Below, in pieces: positions 38,410-47,437 of a stretch of 64,000 nt of DNA. The notes beneath the pieces were generated by a model. It did not search any database. It was given only the letters and a program-made list of their open reading frames with translations, and was not told the DNA's origin. Origin of the DNA: Pseudomonas sp. CC120222-01a (GTDB lineage Bacteria; Pseudomonadota; Gammaproteobacteria; Pseudomonadales; Pseudomonadaceae); assembly GCF_003097235.1 (NCBI RefSeq), contig NZ_QEQQ01000015.1, forward strand, positions 102,034 to 166,033, given 5' to 3'. Within the stretch, counting starts at the first letter, position 1. The number at the start of each line of letters is the position of its first letter. The translations under genes and the position numbers were made by a program.

Positions 38410-39261
38410 ATGTCCCAGTACCAGAGCCTCGATGCCGACGTGCTGCGCACCTTCGTCGCCATCGCCGAGCAAGGCGGCTTCACCCGCGCCGGGGAAGTGG
38501 TCAACCGCACCCAGTCGGCGGTGAGCATGCAGATGAAACGCCTGGAAGAAGACATCCTGCAGCGCCAGCTGTTCGAGCGCGACGGCCGCCAGGTGCGGCT
38601 TACCGCCGAGGGCCAGGTGCTGCTGGGCTACGCCCGGCGCATCCTCAAGCTGCATGGTGAAGTGTTCAATACCCTGCGCATGCCGCACATGGTCGGGCTG
38701 GTGCGCATCGGCACGCCGGATGACTACGCCATGCGCTTTCTGCCGTCCATCCTCTCCAGCTTCGCCCAGGCCTACCCGCTGGTGCAGGTGGAGGTGCATT
38801 GCGACTCGTCCAAGCAGCTGATGCTGCGCCAGGACCTGGACCTGACCATCGTCACCCGCGAGCCGGGCAACGAAGTTGGCCAGCTGCTGCGCCAGGAGCG
38901 CCTGGTGTGGGCGGCTGCTGAAGGTTTCTGCCCGCAGGAACAACGGCCAATGCCGTTGGCGTTATTCAATACCGACTGCTTCTGCCGCGCCTGGACCTGC
39001 AACGCACTGGAGGCCCAGGGCATCGACTACCGCATCGCCTACACCAGCCCCAGCCTGGCGGCGATCTTTGCCATCGTCACCGCGGGGCTTGCAGTGACGG
39101 CGCAATTGCAGAGCCTAGTCGGTGGCAACATCCGTATTCTCGGCGAGAACGATGGGTTGCCGCAGCTACCACTGGCAAACGTGATGCTGCTGCGCAACAG
39201 CCAGGGCCAGTCGCCGATCACCGACTGCATGGCCGATTACATCGTTGAAGGGTTCCTATAA
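38410..39261 (+). CDS. LysR-family regulator (LrhA/HexA-like)
   Basis: A 283-aa LysR regulator with an N-terminal winged helix (VLRTFVAIAEQGGFTRAGEVVNRTQSAVSMQMKRL region, residues 11-45) and a type 2 periplasmic-binding-like effector domain. The HTH sequence resembles the LrhA/HexA/PecT branch, which controls motility and exoenzymes. ATG 38410 gives the usual short lead before the HTH; an in-frame ATG at 38386 is also possible. The divergent DUF1127 gene is a likely target, by context only. Confidence 0.9.
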   Translation: MSQYQSLDADVLRTFVAIAEQGGFTRAGEVVNRTQSAVSMQMKRLEEDILQRQLFERDGRQVRLTAEGQVLLGYARRILKLHGEVFNTLRMPHMVGLVRIGTPDDYAMRFLPSILSSFAQAYPLVQVEVHCDSSKQLMLRQDLDLTIVTREPGNEVGQLLRQERLVWAAAEGFCPQEQRPMPLALFNTDCFCRAWTCNALEAQGIDYRIAYTSPSLAAIFAIVTAGLAVTAQLQSLVGGNIRILGENDGLPQLPLANVMLLRNSQGQSPITDCMADYIVEGFL

Positions 39262-39289
39262 TCGGTCCTGCTTTGCAGCCCCGGCGATC

Positions 39290-40039
39290 TCACAGTTCAA
39301 ACCCCAGCATCACCGCACACACCACCAGGAACACACAGAACATCGCCCGCAGTACTTTCTCTGGCAGCGCATGGGCCAGTTTCACCCCCCAGCTGATGCT
39401 CAGCAGCCCACCGACCGCCAGGGGAATACCCACGCTCCAGTCAACGCTGTGGTGCAGCCCATACGTCACCAGGGTGACCAAGGTACTCGGCGCCGCCAGC
39501 GCCAGCGACAGCCCCTGCGCCACCACTTGGGTGGTGCCAAACACACTGGTCAGGATCGGCGTGGCCACCACCGCCCCGCCGACACCGAACAGGCCGCCCA
39601 TGGTCCCGGCAAAGCTGCCCAGCACGCCCAGCCACGGCCAGGCATAGCGCAGCTCGGCGCTGGGTGGCGAGACCTTGAGGAACATCCGCGCCACGTTCCA
39701 GATCGCCAGTGCGACCAGGAAGCCGACGAAGCCCAGGCGCATCGAGTGGGCGTCAATACCCACCGCCCAGATCGACCCGAGCCAGGCGAACAGGAAGCTG
39801 CACAGCGACAGCGGCACGGCATGACGCAGCTCGATGCGGTTGCGCTGGTGATAGCGCCACAGCGCCAGCAAAACGTTCGGCACCACCATCACCAACGCGG
39901 TGCCCTGGGCCAACTGCTGATCAAGGCCGAACAGCACGCCCAGTGCCGGGATGGCAATCAGGCCGCCGCCAATACCGAACAACCCACCCATGGTGCCCAG
40001 GCCGGCACCCAGCACGATATACAACAACCACTCGATCAT
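39290..40039 (-). CDS. TauE/SafE (TSUP) family permease
   Basis: A 249-aa inner-membrane permease with about eight hydrophobic helices. The two internal repeats of the family are plain: GTMGGLFGIGGGLIAIPAL near residue 16 and GTMGGLFGVGGAVVATPIL near residue 146. TSUP proteins export or import small sulfonates, sulfite or carboxylates; substrate unknown here. ATG 40039 has GAGG upstream. It diverges from the following LysR gene, a likely regulator. Confidence 0.92.
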   Translation of the reverse strand: MIEWLLYIVLGAGLGTMGGLFGIGGGLIAIPALGVLFGLDQQLAQGTALVMVVPNVLLALWRYHQRNRIELRHAVPLSLCSFLFAWLGSIWAVGIDAHSMRLGFVGFLVALAIWNVARMFLKVSPPSAELRYAWPWLGVLGSFAGTMGGLFGVGGAVVATPILTSVFGTTQVVAQGLSLALAAPSTLVTLVTYGLHHSVDWSVGIPLAVGGLLSISWGVKLAHALPEKVLRAMFCVFLVVCAVMLGFEL

Positions 40040-40152
40040 CAGGGCCTCATCCGCCTGTGTTTGGAATGCGAGCATGCTAACGATTGCGCTCTGGCGGGGA
40101 AACGCATAGCAACGCACAATGGCTTTGCGTTTCTCGCACAAGCGGAATGACC

Positions 40153-41109
40153 ATGAGCCCCGATACCCTGACCGACCAGTTGAGCCTGTTTCTCGATGTG
40201 CTGGAGAGCGGAAGCTTCTCTGCCGCCGCACGCCGCCACCCACTGACCCCGTCCGCCGTGGCCCGGCGCATCGACAACCTGGAAAGCGCCGTGGGCAGCC
40301 GCCTGTTCACCCGCAGCACCCATGCCGTACGCGCCACCCCGGCGGGCAATGCCTTCGCCGAGCGTGCCCGGCGCATCATCGAGGAACTGCGCCTGGCCCG
40401 TGCCGAGGCAGTATCGCTGAGCAATGCCCCCGAGGGCCTGATCCGCATCGACGCCCCGGCCGCCTTCGGCCGCCGTCACCTGGCGCCGGCAATCGCCGAC
40501 TTCCTGGTGGCCTACCCAGGCCTGGATGTGCAATTGCGCTTGATCGACAGTTTCGTCGACCTGCATGGCAGCCATCTGGGCGAGGTCGACCTGGTACTGC
40601 GCGCCGGCCCCCTGGCCGACACCCGCCTGGTCGCCACCAAGCTGGCGCACATGGTGCGCATCGCCTGCGCCAGCCCTGCCTACCTGGCCAACCGCGGCAT
40701 GCCCAGCTGCCCCAGCGAATTGCCCAGCCACGACGGCCTCGACTGGGACGGCCTGGCACCGCCGTTCGCCTGGCGCTTCGCGGTCGACGGGCAGATGCGC
40801 CTGTACCGCCCGGCACGCATGCGCATGGCCGCCAACAACGCCGAGACCCTGCTGTTCGGCGCCCTCGCCGGCCTCGGCGTCGCCCACCTGCCGACCTGGC
40901 TGATCAGCGACTACCTGCTGCGCGGCGAACTGCTGCCGCTGTTCTGCGACAACGGCCTGCCCGAAGCCGAAACCAGTGGCATTTATGCACTGCGCCTTGA
41001 ACATGAAACGAACTCTCGCAGCCGTTTGCTGCTCGAATTCCTCAAGAGCCGCTTCAGCCCAGTGCCACCCTGGGACCTGGCGCTGCGCAGTGAACTGCGC
41101 TGGCAGTAA
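40153..41109 (+). CDS. LysR-family transcriptional regulator
   Basis: A 318-aa LysR regulator with the HTH at residues about 8-45 (LFLDVLESGSFSAAARR, LTPSAVARRIDNLE) and an effector domain. The DL-GSHLGEVDLVLRAG segment is typical of the effector-domain hinge. ATG 40153 is preferred to ATG 40147, which is only one base from the GCGGA. Divergent from the TSUP permease gene across about 110 bp. Confidence 0.92.
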   Translation: MSPDTLTDQLSLFLDVLESGSFSAAARRHPLTPSAVARRIDNLESAVGSRLFTRSTHAVRATPAGNAFAERARRIIEELRLARAEAVSLSNAPEGLIRIDAPAAFGRRHLAPAIADFLVAYPGLDVQLRLIDSFVDLHGSHLGEVDLVLRAGPLADTRLVATKLAHMVRIACASPAYLANRGMPSCPSELPSHDGLDWDGLAPPFAWRFAVDGQMRLYRPARMRMAANNAETLLFGALAGLGVAHLPTWLISDYLLRGELLPLFCDNGLPEAETSGIYALRLEHETNSRSRLLLEFLKSRFSPVPPWDLALRSELRWQ

Positions 41110-41164
41110 GCGCCCCAACCTTGAGCGTGCTAGATTTCTCCATTGATGACATTCAAGGACCTGC

Positions 41165-41620
41165 ATGAACGCCAACACCCAAGCTTCCTGTGACGAGCTG
41201 CTGCTGGACAACCAGGTCTGTTTCGCCCTGCACTCCACCTCGTTGCTGATGACCAAGGTCTACAAGCCCCTGCTGCAAGCACTGGGCCTGACCTACCCGC
41301 AGTACCTGGCCATGCTCGTGCTGTGGGAGCAGGACGGCCTGACCGTAGGCGAAATCAGCCAGCACCTGCTGACCGACCCCGGCTCGCTCACACCGCTGCT
41401 CAAGCGCCTGGAGAGCGAAGGCCTGCTGCAGCGCAACCGCAGCCGCGAGGATGAGCGGGTGGTGCTGGTGCAACTGACCGACAAGGGCCGGGCCTTGCAG
41501 CAGCAGGCCCGGGAAGTACCGCACTGCATCCTCAAGGCCAGCGGCCGCAGCCTCGAACGCCTGCAGCAGCTGCAGGCCGACCTGCTGGAGCTGCGCGACA
41601 GCCTGCAAAAAAACCTCTGA
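41165..41620 (+). CDS. ohrR: Organic hydroperoxide-sensing MarR repressor OhrR
   Basis: A 151-aa MarR-family repressor. The sensing cysteine is Cys19 in LLDNQVCFALHSTS, the diagnostic OhrR N-terminal motif, and a second cysteine at 121 (VPHCILKASG) makes it a probable two-Cys type, in which an intersubunit disulfide releases DNA. The winged helix is at about residues 58-100 (VGEISQHLLTDPGSLTPLLKRL). It lies directly upstream of ohr in the same orientation, with an operator-like dyad between them. Confidence 0.94.
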   Translation: MNANTQASCDELLLDNQVCFALHSTSLLMTKVYKPLLQALGLTYPQYLAMLVLWEQDGLTVGEISQHLLTDPGSLTPLLKRLESEGLLQRNRSREDERVVLVQLTDKGRALQQQAREVPHCILKASGRSLERLQQLQADLLELRDSLQKNL

Positions 41621-41667
41621 CGGCTACGCTGTGTGATGCCCGTTCGGATGAGCGGTGAAGATTTATC

Positions 41668-41695
41668 TTGCGCACTAACTAATTGCGCGCTAATT
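41668..41695. promoter_or_regulatory. Putative OhrR operator upstream of ohr
   Basis: Two near-repeats TTGCGCACTAA (41668-41678) and AATTGCGCGCTAATT (41681-41695); the second is almost palindromic and resembles known AT-flanked GCGC OhrR boxes. It sits 67 bp upstream of ohr. Confidence 0.55.
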
Positions 41696-41761
41696 TAAAT
41701 CCCGTACCCACCCGACGCCACCTGATCACCAGGGGCGCACAGCACACTAGCGAGGCTCAAG

Positions 41762-42190
41762 ATGCAAAAGGTCACTCCGCTGTACATCGCAGAAGCCACC
41801 TCCACCGGCGGTCGCGACGGCAAATCCCGCTCCAGCGACGGCAAGCTGGAAGTCAAGCTGAGCACCCCCAAGGAACTCGGCGGCGCCGGTGGTGAAGGCA
41901 CCAACCCTGAGCAGATGTTCGCCGCCGGCTACTCGGCCTGCTTCATCGGCGCCCTGAAGTTCGTGGCCGGCCAGGAGAAGAAAGCCCTGCCTGCGGATGC
42001 CTTGATCACCGCCAACGTCGGTATCGGCCAGATCCCTGGTGGTTTCGGCCTGGACATCGACCTGCACATCAACCTGCCGGGCCTGGCCCAGGCCGATGCC
42101 GAAGGGCTGGTTGAAAAGGCCCACAAGGTCTGCCCTTACTCCAACGCCACCCGCGGTAATGTCGATGTACGCCTGCACGTAACCGTCTGA
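41762..42190 (+). CDS. ohr: Organic hydroperoxide resistance protein Ohr
   Basis: A 142-aa OsmC/Ohr-family thiol peroxidase that reduces organic hydroperoxides with lipoyl-protein help. Both catalytic cysteines are present, in AAGYSACFIGAL (Cys60) and KVCPYSNATRGNVDV (Cys124). The order ohrR-ohr-efp-earP is the same as PA2849-PA2852 as I recall it. Likely repressed by OhrR and induced by organic peroxides. Confidence 0.96.
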   Translation: MQKVTPLYIAEATSTGGRDGKSRSSDGKLEVKLSTPKELGGAGGEGTNPEQMFAAGYSACFIGALKFVAGQEKKALPADALITANVGIGQIPGGFGLDIDLHINLPGLAQADAEGLVEKAHKVCPYSNATRGNVDVRLHVTV

Positions 42191-42203
42191 AGCACGCGGT
42201 CCA

Positions 42204-42320
42204 TGTGGGAGCGGCCTTGCGTCGCGAAAGGGCCGCAGAGCGGCCCCGGCAATAGATGCATCTGGCCGGATATCCTGGGACCGCTTTGCGGTCCTCTCGC
42301 GACGCAAGGCCGCTCCCACA
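42204..42320. repeat. REP pair (GGAGCGGCC type)
   Basis: Inverted GTGGGAGCGGCCTTGCGTCGCG and CGCGACGCAAGGCCGCTCCC copies between convergent ohr and efp. Confidence 0.9.
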
Positions 42321-42361
42321 AAAGCAAGAGCATGCCGATAGCTGCAGAAATCACAGGCATG

Positions 42362-42390
42362 AAAAAACCCGGCCAAGGCCGGGTTTTTTG
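42362..42390. terminator. Intrinsic terminator of efp
   Basis: AAAAAACCCGGCC-AAGG-CCGGGTTTTTT is a perfect hairpin with A and T tracts, 17 bases past the efp stop in its direction; bidirectional in form. Confidence 0.92.
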
Positions 42391-42406
42391 CGTTTCGCAA
42401 GAAGGA

Positions 42407-42976
42407 TTACTTCTTGGAGCGGCCTTTGAAGCTGTTGTCGCGAGTGTCGATGTCGATCCACTCGTCGATAGCGATGAAGTCGGCAACCTGGATCTCGGTA
42501 CCGTTTGCCAGCTTGGCAGGCTTCATGACTTTACCGGAAGTATCGCCACGAGCAGCGTTCTCGGTGTAGACGACCTTACGGCTGATGGTGGTCGGCAGTT
42601 CAACCGATACCAGGCGGCCTTCGAAGAACACGGCTTCGCAGACGTCTTCCATGCCTTCTTCGATGTACGGCAGAACGGCTTCGATGTCCTCGGCGTTCAG
42701 CTCGTACATGGTGTAGTCGGTGGTGTCCATGAAGGTGTATTCGTCACCGTTGATGAACGACAGGGTCGCTTCTTTGCGATCCAGGATCACGTCGTCCAGC
42801 TTGTCGTCCGCACCGTACACGGTTTCGGTCTTGTAGCCGGTCAGCAGGTTCTTCAGCTTGGTCTTCATGATCGCGCTGTTACGGCCCGACTTGGTGAATT
42901 CAGCTTTCTGAACCAGCCACGGATCGTTATCGATGCGCAGAACGGTACCGGGTTTGATTTCTTTACCAGTTTTCAT
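42407..42976 (-). CDS. efp: Elongation factor P
   Basis: A 189-aa EF-P with three domains, which rescues ribosomes stalled at polyproline. The modified residue at the tip of domain I is Arg32 in TKSGRNSA, so this is the rhamnosylated type rather than the lysylated type. EarP, the modifying enzyme, is encoded directly upstream. Proline-rich proteins of this window, such as the RHS-B linker and the 596-aa protein, are plausible EF-P clients. Confidence 0.97.
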   Translation of the reverse strand: MKTGKEIKPGTVLRIDNDPWLVQKAEFTKSGRNSAIMKTKLKNLLTGYKTETVYGADDKLDDVILDRKEATLSFINGDEYTFMDTTDYTMYELNAEDIEAVLPYIEEGMEDVCEAVFFEGRLVSVELPTTISRKVVYTENAARGDTSGKVMKPAKLANGTEIQVADFIAIDEWIDIDTRDNSFKGRSKK

Positions 42977-43024
42977 TGCAAAATATCCGAATCTGGATGG
43001 ATTTATAAAAATCGAGGCCGCGTA

Positions 43025-44158
43025 TCATAGCGAATTTCGGTAAAAGTGTACTAGCGCTGCGGCAAGGTCCGGCCGAGCGGCCTGACTCACGGCCCAATCA
43101 GCGGCATGCTGCTGCAGTTCCGCCCAGTGTTTGCGGGCGCCTTGCCAGGCCGCGTGCATGTCGCGGTCCATGTTCCAGGCACGCCACAATGCCATCAGCG
43201 CCTCGTCGGCAGCGTCCGACAAGCCCTGTCGATAATGCGCAAGGAAGGCTTCGAGTTTTTCCCAGTGGGCATTTTCGTCCTGCACATAGATGTGCCACAA
43301 CATCGGCCGGCCGGCCCACTGGGCGCGCACGAACGAATCTTCCCCCCGCACCGCGTTGAAATCGCAGCTCCACAGCAGGCGGTCATAATCGTCCTGGCTG
43401 ACGAACGGCAGAACCTGCACGGTCAACGTGCCGCGCTGGTGCACATCGCCAGGCTGCAACTGTTGCTCACCCAGCCAGGCGCCCAGATCGCCGAGAATGC
43501 GCCCTTGCGGGACCAGCAGGTGAACCGGCTCGGCATCTTCGGCCAGCGCATCGAGCCAACGGCCCAGCTGCCCGTTTTCATAGGCGAACAGCGACATCAG
43601 CAGTGCACCGGGCTGCACCTGCACGCCCAGGCCCTGAAGGAATGCCGCACGCGCTTTGGCCGACTGCTCGAAGGCCTGCCGGCGCGGCAGCAGGCTGGCC
43701 TCGCGCAACAGCCCGCCGGTCTTGTCGGTGAAGCCCGGGAAAAAGAACACTTTGCGCAGGCCATTGGGTTGTGGCGATGGCAAGCCATGGCAGCCTTCGA
43801 CCCAATCCTCGGCGCTGAGGTATTCGAGGTTCAGCCACAGTACCGGCGCCGTGCGTGCGCGCATCGCTTCGACGTAAGCTGGCGGCAACTGGCAGGCAAA
43901 CGCACCGATCACCACGTCGGCAGGCTCTGCAGGCTGCCAGTCAGCAGGCCAGGCTCGCACCTCGACGCCTTGCTGCCATTGCTGCGCGGCACTGGCATCG
44001 GCACCGGGGCACAGCGGCACGAAGGCATTCAGGTCGTCCACCCACAGGCGCACCGCCAAGTCGTGCTCGGCCACCAGCTGCCGGGCCAGGCGCCAGGTCA
44101 CCCCGATATCGCCATAGTTGTCGACGACGCTGCAGAAAATGTCCCAGGTGGTTTTCAT
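43025..44158 (-). CDS. earP: EF-P arginine rhamnosyltransferase EarP
   Basis: A 377-aa GT-B glycosyltransferase (former DUF2331) that moves rhamnose from dTDP-rhamnose to Arg32 of EF-P. Its functional N-terminus CSVVDNYGDIGVTWR carries Asp13 and Asp17, the known catalytic and binding aspartates, and RGEDSFVRAQWAGRPMLWHIY is the conserved donor-binding segment. ATG 44158 is fixed by that N-terminus. It lies 48 nt upstream of efp in the same direction; a possible efp -10 box (TATGAT) overlaps its 3' end at 43029-43024. Confidence 0.96.
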   Translation of the reverse strand: MKTTWDIFCSVVDNYGDIGVTWRLARQLVAEHDLAVRLWVDDLNAFVPLCPGADASAAQQWQQGVEVRAWPADWQPAEPADVVIGAFACQLPPAYVEAMRARTAPVLWLNLEYLSAEDWVEGCHGLPSPQPNGLRKVFFFPGFTDKTGGLLREASLLPRRQAFEQSAKARAAFLQGLGVQVQPGALLMSLFAYENGQLGRWLDALAEDAEPVHLLVPQGRILGDLGAWLGEQQLQPGDVHQRGTLTVQVLPFVSQDDYDRLLWSCDFNAVRGEDSFVRAQWAGRPMLWHIYVQDENAHWEKLEAFLAHYRQGLSDAADEALMALWRAWNMDRDMHAAWQGARKHWAELQQHAADWAVSQAARPDLAAALVHFYRNSL

Positions 44159-44288
44159 GTGCCCTGCCTCGCCCTGCGCAAAAACCGCGAATTCTGCGGA
44201 TAAATTGTCGCTGACAAAAGCACCGCACGGAAAAAACTCCAGCGCCATGCGACAATGGCCCCTTCGCCCGCCCTGCCAGGAGGCCGCC

Positions 44289-44687
44289 ATGCCCCGCCAC
44301 CGTGAACTGAAGATCACCCTCAAACCGTTGCAACTGATTTTCTGCGTGGCCTTTGGCCTGTGGCTCGGCGCCGTGGCGATCGCCCTGAGTCTGTGGCTGG
44401 CCCTGCAACTGTGGCCCGACCAGGTGCAGCCCGTGGTCCAGGCAGTGGCACCGGTCTACAGCAAGCCGGCACCGACGACTGCACCCGCTCAGCCGGTGGA
44501 CGCGCAGAGCGAGATGTTCGAGCGCTACAAGGACATCCTGCACAAGCAGGAAGTGCAGCAGGCCGCCGAGGCTGCCCAAGGCAACCCGCGCAACCTCAAC
44601 AGCCCCAAGTGCCAGTTCTGGCTGTCGCAGAACCGCACCGCGCCGACTGACAAGAGCCAGGCCAACGTACTGGAGTTCTGCTACTGA
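44289..44687 (+). CDS. Small membrane-anchored protein of unknown function (132 aa)
   Basis: One transmembrane helix at about residues 15-42 (LIFCVAFGLWLGAVAIALSL) after a basic N-terminus, then an Ala/Pro-rich stretch and a helical tail with two cysteines (KCQFWL, LEFCY) near the C-terminus. The family is not one I can name. AGGAGG lies upstream of the ATG. Two bases separate it from the GreA-like gene, so the two form an operon divergent from earP. Confidence 0.8.
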   Translation: MPRHRELKITLKPLQLIFCVAFGLWLGAVAIALSLWLALQLWPDQVQPVVQAVAPVYSKPAPTTAPAQPVDAQSEMFERYKDILHKQEVQQAAEAAQGNPRNLNSPKCQFWLSQNRTAPTDKSQANVLEFCY

Positions 44688-44689
44688 CC

Positions 44690-45160
44690 ATGGACAAGGC
44701 CACCCTGCTCACGCGCATCGTCGCGGCCCTAGAAGCCGACATGGAGGTGTTGCGTCGCGCAGCCCAGACCGCCTATGAAGCGGCCACCGCCGAAGAGAAC
44801 ATCGCCGAGAACAAGTACGACACCCTGGGGCTGGAGGCGTCGTACCTGGCCACCGGGCAGGCACGGCGCACGGCCGAGATTCGCCAGGCGCTGCTGACTT
44901 ACCAGCAATTGCTGCTGCGCGAGTATGAACCGGCGCGCGGGGTGCAGGTGAGCAATCTGGTGACGCTGGAAGATGAAGATGGCGGGCGGCGGTTGCTGTT
45001 TCTCGGGCCTGAGGCGGCCGGGTTGAAGATTGGCGAGGGGGATGAGCTGGTGACTGTGATCACCCCGCGTTCGCCGCTGGGGCAGCAACTGGTGGGCAAG
45101 AAGATTGATGACGAGGTGAAGCTTGGGACCCAGCTTTTCTACATCATCGATGTTGCCTGA
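44690..45160 (+). CDS. GreA/GreB C-terminal domain protein
   Basis: A 156-aa protein with a helical N-terminal half and the GreA/GreB C-terminal fold (VTVITPRSPLGQQLVGKKIDDEV). Gre factors bind the RNA polymerase secondary channel; this version is not a standard GreA because the N-terminal coiled coil is divergent and shows no clear acidic DE tip. It may be a regulator of polymerase rather than a cleavage factor. Second gene of an operon with the small membrane protein. Confidence 0.8.
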   Translation: MDKATLLTRIVAALEADMEVLRRAAQTAYEAATAEENIAENKYDTLGLEASYLATGQARRTAEIRQALLTYQQLLLREYEPARGVQVSNLVTLEDEDGGRRLLFLGPEAAGLKIGEGDELVTVITPRSPLGQQLVGKKIDDEVKLGTQLFYIIDVA

Positions 45161-45162
45161 CC

Positions 45163-45258
45163 TGGCCTCTTCGCGGGCACGCCCGCTCCCACAGGATAAG
45201 CACAAGATCTGAAAGCTGTGCAGTACCTGTGGGAGCGGGCGTGCCCGCGAAGAAGCCA
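45163..45258. repeat. REP pair (GGGAGCGGGC type)
   Basis: Inverted GGCCTCTTCGCGGGCACGCCCGC and mirror copy between convergent genes. Confidence 0.9.
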
Positions 45259-45275
45259 GCACAAGCAATCCATTT

Positions 45276-46208
45276 CTAAGCCCCTGAGAGCGCATCGAAC
45301 CGCCCCGCCAACCCCCGCTCGGCAAACTGCTCCACCACAAAGTCGATGAACGCCCGGGTCTTGCCCGGCAACAGCTTGTGCTCGGCGTAATACAAGCTGA
45401 TATGCCCATCATCCACATACCAGTCCGGCAACACCCGCTGTAGCTGCCCGGCCTCCAGGTAAGGCACGGCAAACGGCAAGCTGACCAGGGCGACCCCCAA
45501 CCCCTGCTGCGCCACCGCGCAGGCTGCGTCCGAATCACTCATGGTCATCGCCTGGCGCAACAGCAACGGCTGCTGCTCCTGCAAACGGCTGGTCAAAGGC
45601 CAGGAACGTACCCGTCCGGTCTGTGGGGAACGGATCAGAATCCCGTCGTGGCGCTTCAGTTCCTCGGGGCTGTCGATAGCGGCATGCCGGTTCAAGTACT
45701 CAGGCGCCGCCACCAGCACCCGATGCGCGGGGGTCAGCTTGCGCGCCACGACGCCCAACGGCAGCTCGAAACCACCGCCAATGGCCGCATCGAAGCCCTG
45801 GCCGATCAGGTCGACCTGGCGGTTGTCGAAATGCCAGTCCGGGGTGATCGCCGGGTAGCGGCGCAGAAACTCACCCAGCAGCGGCAGCACGTACAGGCGG
45901 CCGAACACCGTGCCCATGCTCACCCGCAGCAGCCCGGCCGGCTGGCCCTCGGCGCTGGCCAGGTTGGCCACGGCGTACTGGATGGTGCGAAAGCTGTCGC
46001 TCACCTCGCCCAGAAATCGCTGCCCGGCTTCGGTCAAAGTCAGCTTGCGCGTACTACGCTGGAACAGCCGCACCCCGAGGCGCGCCTCCAGCTGGGCAAC
46101 GTGCTTGCCGACCGCCGCCGGGGTGATGCTCAGGCGCCGGGCCGCTTCGGCGAAACTGCCCACCTCGGCGCTTCGAATGAAGCACTCGAGGGCGTTGAAA
46201 GACTCCAT
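45276..46208 (-). CDS. LysR-family transcriptional regulator
   Basis: A 310-aa LysR regulator of the large group next to short-chain dehydrogenases and exporters. HTH at residues about 5-45 (LECFIRSAEVGSFAEAARRLSITPAAVGKHVAQLE) and an effector domain. Starts at 46208 (MESF) or two codons earlier. It diverges from the SDR gene over about 125 bp, the usual layout for a regulator controlling its neighbour. Confidence 0.92.
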   Translation of the reverse strand: MESFNALECFIRSAEVGSFAEAARRLSITPAAVGKHVAQLEARLGVRLFQRSTRKLTLTEAGQRFLGEVSDSFRTIQYAVANLASAEGQPAGLLRVSMGTVFGRLYVLPLLGEFLRRYPAITPDWHFDNRQVDLIGQGFDAAIGGGFELPLGVVARKLTPAHRVLVAAPEYLNRHAAIDSPEELKRHDGILIRSPQTGRVRSWPLTSRLQEQQPLLLRQAMTMSDSDAACAVAQQGLGVALVSLPFAVPYLEAGQLQRVLPDWYVDDGHISLYYAEHKLLPGKTRAFIDFVVEQFAERGLAGRFDALSGA

Positions 46209-46331
46209 GGCCATGATTACCAACCAAAGGTTTACTCTGCTGATAGTGATTGCCATCTTATCAGCAGGTAATCATCGGTCGATACTGCGTCCATCCAAGG
46301 CATCCGGCCTTGCTTCCAGCAGGAGATCAGC

Positions 46332-47081
46332 ATGTCCAAGCAACTTACCCTCGAAGGCAAAGTCGCCTTCGTCCAAGGCGGCTCGCGCGGTATCGGCGCA
46401 GCCATCGTGCGGCGCCTGGCCCACGAAGGTGCACACGTCGCCTTCACCTACGTCAGCTCCGCCGGCCCGGCCGAAGCCCTGGCCGACGAAATCAAGGCCG
46501 CGGGCGGCCAGGCCCTGGCCCTGCGCGCCGACAGCGCCGACGCCGCCGCCTTGCAGCTGGCGGTGGACGACGCCTTCAAGGCCTTCGGCCGCCTCGATAT
46601 CCTGGTCAACAACGCCGGCGTGCTGGCAGTTGCGCCGCTGGCCGAGTTCGACCTGGCGGACTTCGACCGCACCCTCGCGGTCAACGTGCGCAGCGTGTTC
46701 GTCGCCAGCCAGGCCGCTGCCCGCTACATGGGCCAGGGTGGGCGCATCATCAACATCGGCAGCACCAATGCCGAACGCATGCCGTTTGCCGGTGGCGCCC
46801 CGTATGCCATGAGCAAGTCAGCGCTGGTCGGCCTGACCAAGGGCATGGCCCGTGACCTGGGGCCGCAGGGGATTACCGTGAACAACGTGCAGCCAGGGCC
46901 GGTGGATACCGACATGAACCCGGCCAGCGGCGAGTTTGCCGAAAGCCTGATTCCGCTGATGGCCATCGGGCGGTACGGACAGGCGGACGAGATTGCCAGC
47001 TTTGTGGCGTATCTGGCGGGGCCTGAGGCGGGTTACATCACCGGGGCCAGCTTGTTGGCCGATGGTGGGTTTGCGGCTTGA
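46332..47081 (+). CDS. Short-chain dehydrogenase/reductase (FabG-like)
   Basis: A 249-aa classical SDR. The NAD(P) loop GGSRGIG, NNAG at the central strand and the active-site Tyr-Lys pair in PYAMSKSAL are present, with catalytic Ser in INIGSTN. Such enzymes reduce ketones or oxidise alcohols; the substrate is not deducible. The divergent LysR gene is its likely regulator. The ATG at 46332 lies after GGAG. Confidence 0.93.
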   Translation: MSKQLTLEGKVAFVQGGSRGIGAAIVRRLAHEGAHVAFTYVSSAGPAEALADEIKAAGGQALALRADSADAAALQLAVDDAFKAFGRLDILVNNAGVLAVAPLAEFDLADFDRTLAVNVRSVFVASQAAARYMGQGGRIINIGSTNAERMPFAGGAPYAMSKSALVGLTKGMARDLGPQGITVNNVQPGPVDTDMNPASGEFAESLIPLMAIGRYGQADEIASFVAYLAGPEAGYITGASLLADGGFAA

Positions 47082-47133
47082 GGGTTGTATAAAGACGGCA
47101 ACGTGCACGGCTTGAGTTGTATGCTGGTGCAAA

Positions 47134-47383
47134 GATCGAGCGCCGCCCGCGCGGCGCATCGCGGGCAAGCCCGCTCCCACATCTGTTTCAGGCCAGTCTC
47201 TCCTGTGCCGCCAACAGGGCCCGCCTTGGTGCATGACCTTAGACCGATGGAAAGCAGTTGCGCCCACCTCGATATCGAAGGGAACAAACAAGGCGGTTCC
47301 TGTTGGCTTCACAGGAGTGACTGGCCCGAAACAGATGTGGGAGCGGGCTTGCCCGCGATGCGCCGCGCGGGCGGCGCTCGATC
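47134..47383. repeat. 250-bp palindromic element with 64-bp near-perfect arms
   Basis: Left arm 47134-47197 and right arm 47320-47383 are inverted repeats with one mismatch (A/G). Each contains a REP-like GCGGGCAAGCCCGCTCCCAC core and a GCGCCGCCCGCGCGGCGC segment. Pairing continues inward imperfectly (CTCCTGTG...GCCAACAGG). The 47082-47437 gap holds no supported gene. Confidence 0.88.
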
Positions 47384-47437
47384 TCACAGGCGCCACAAAA
47401 TCACCGACGAACACCCCCAGCACCAAACGAGAATCCC

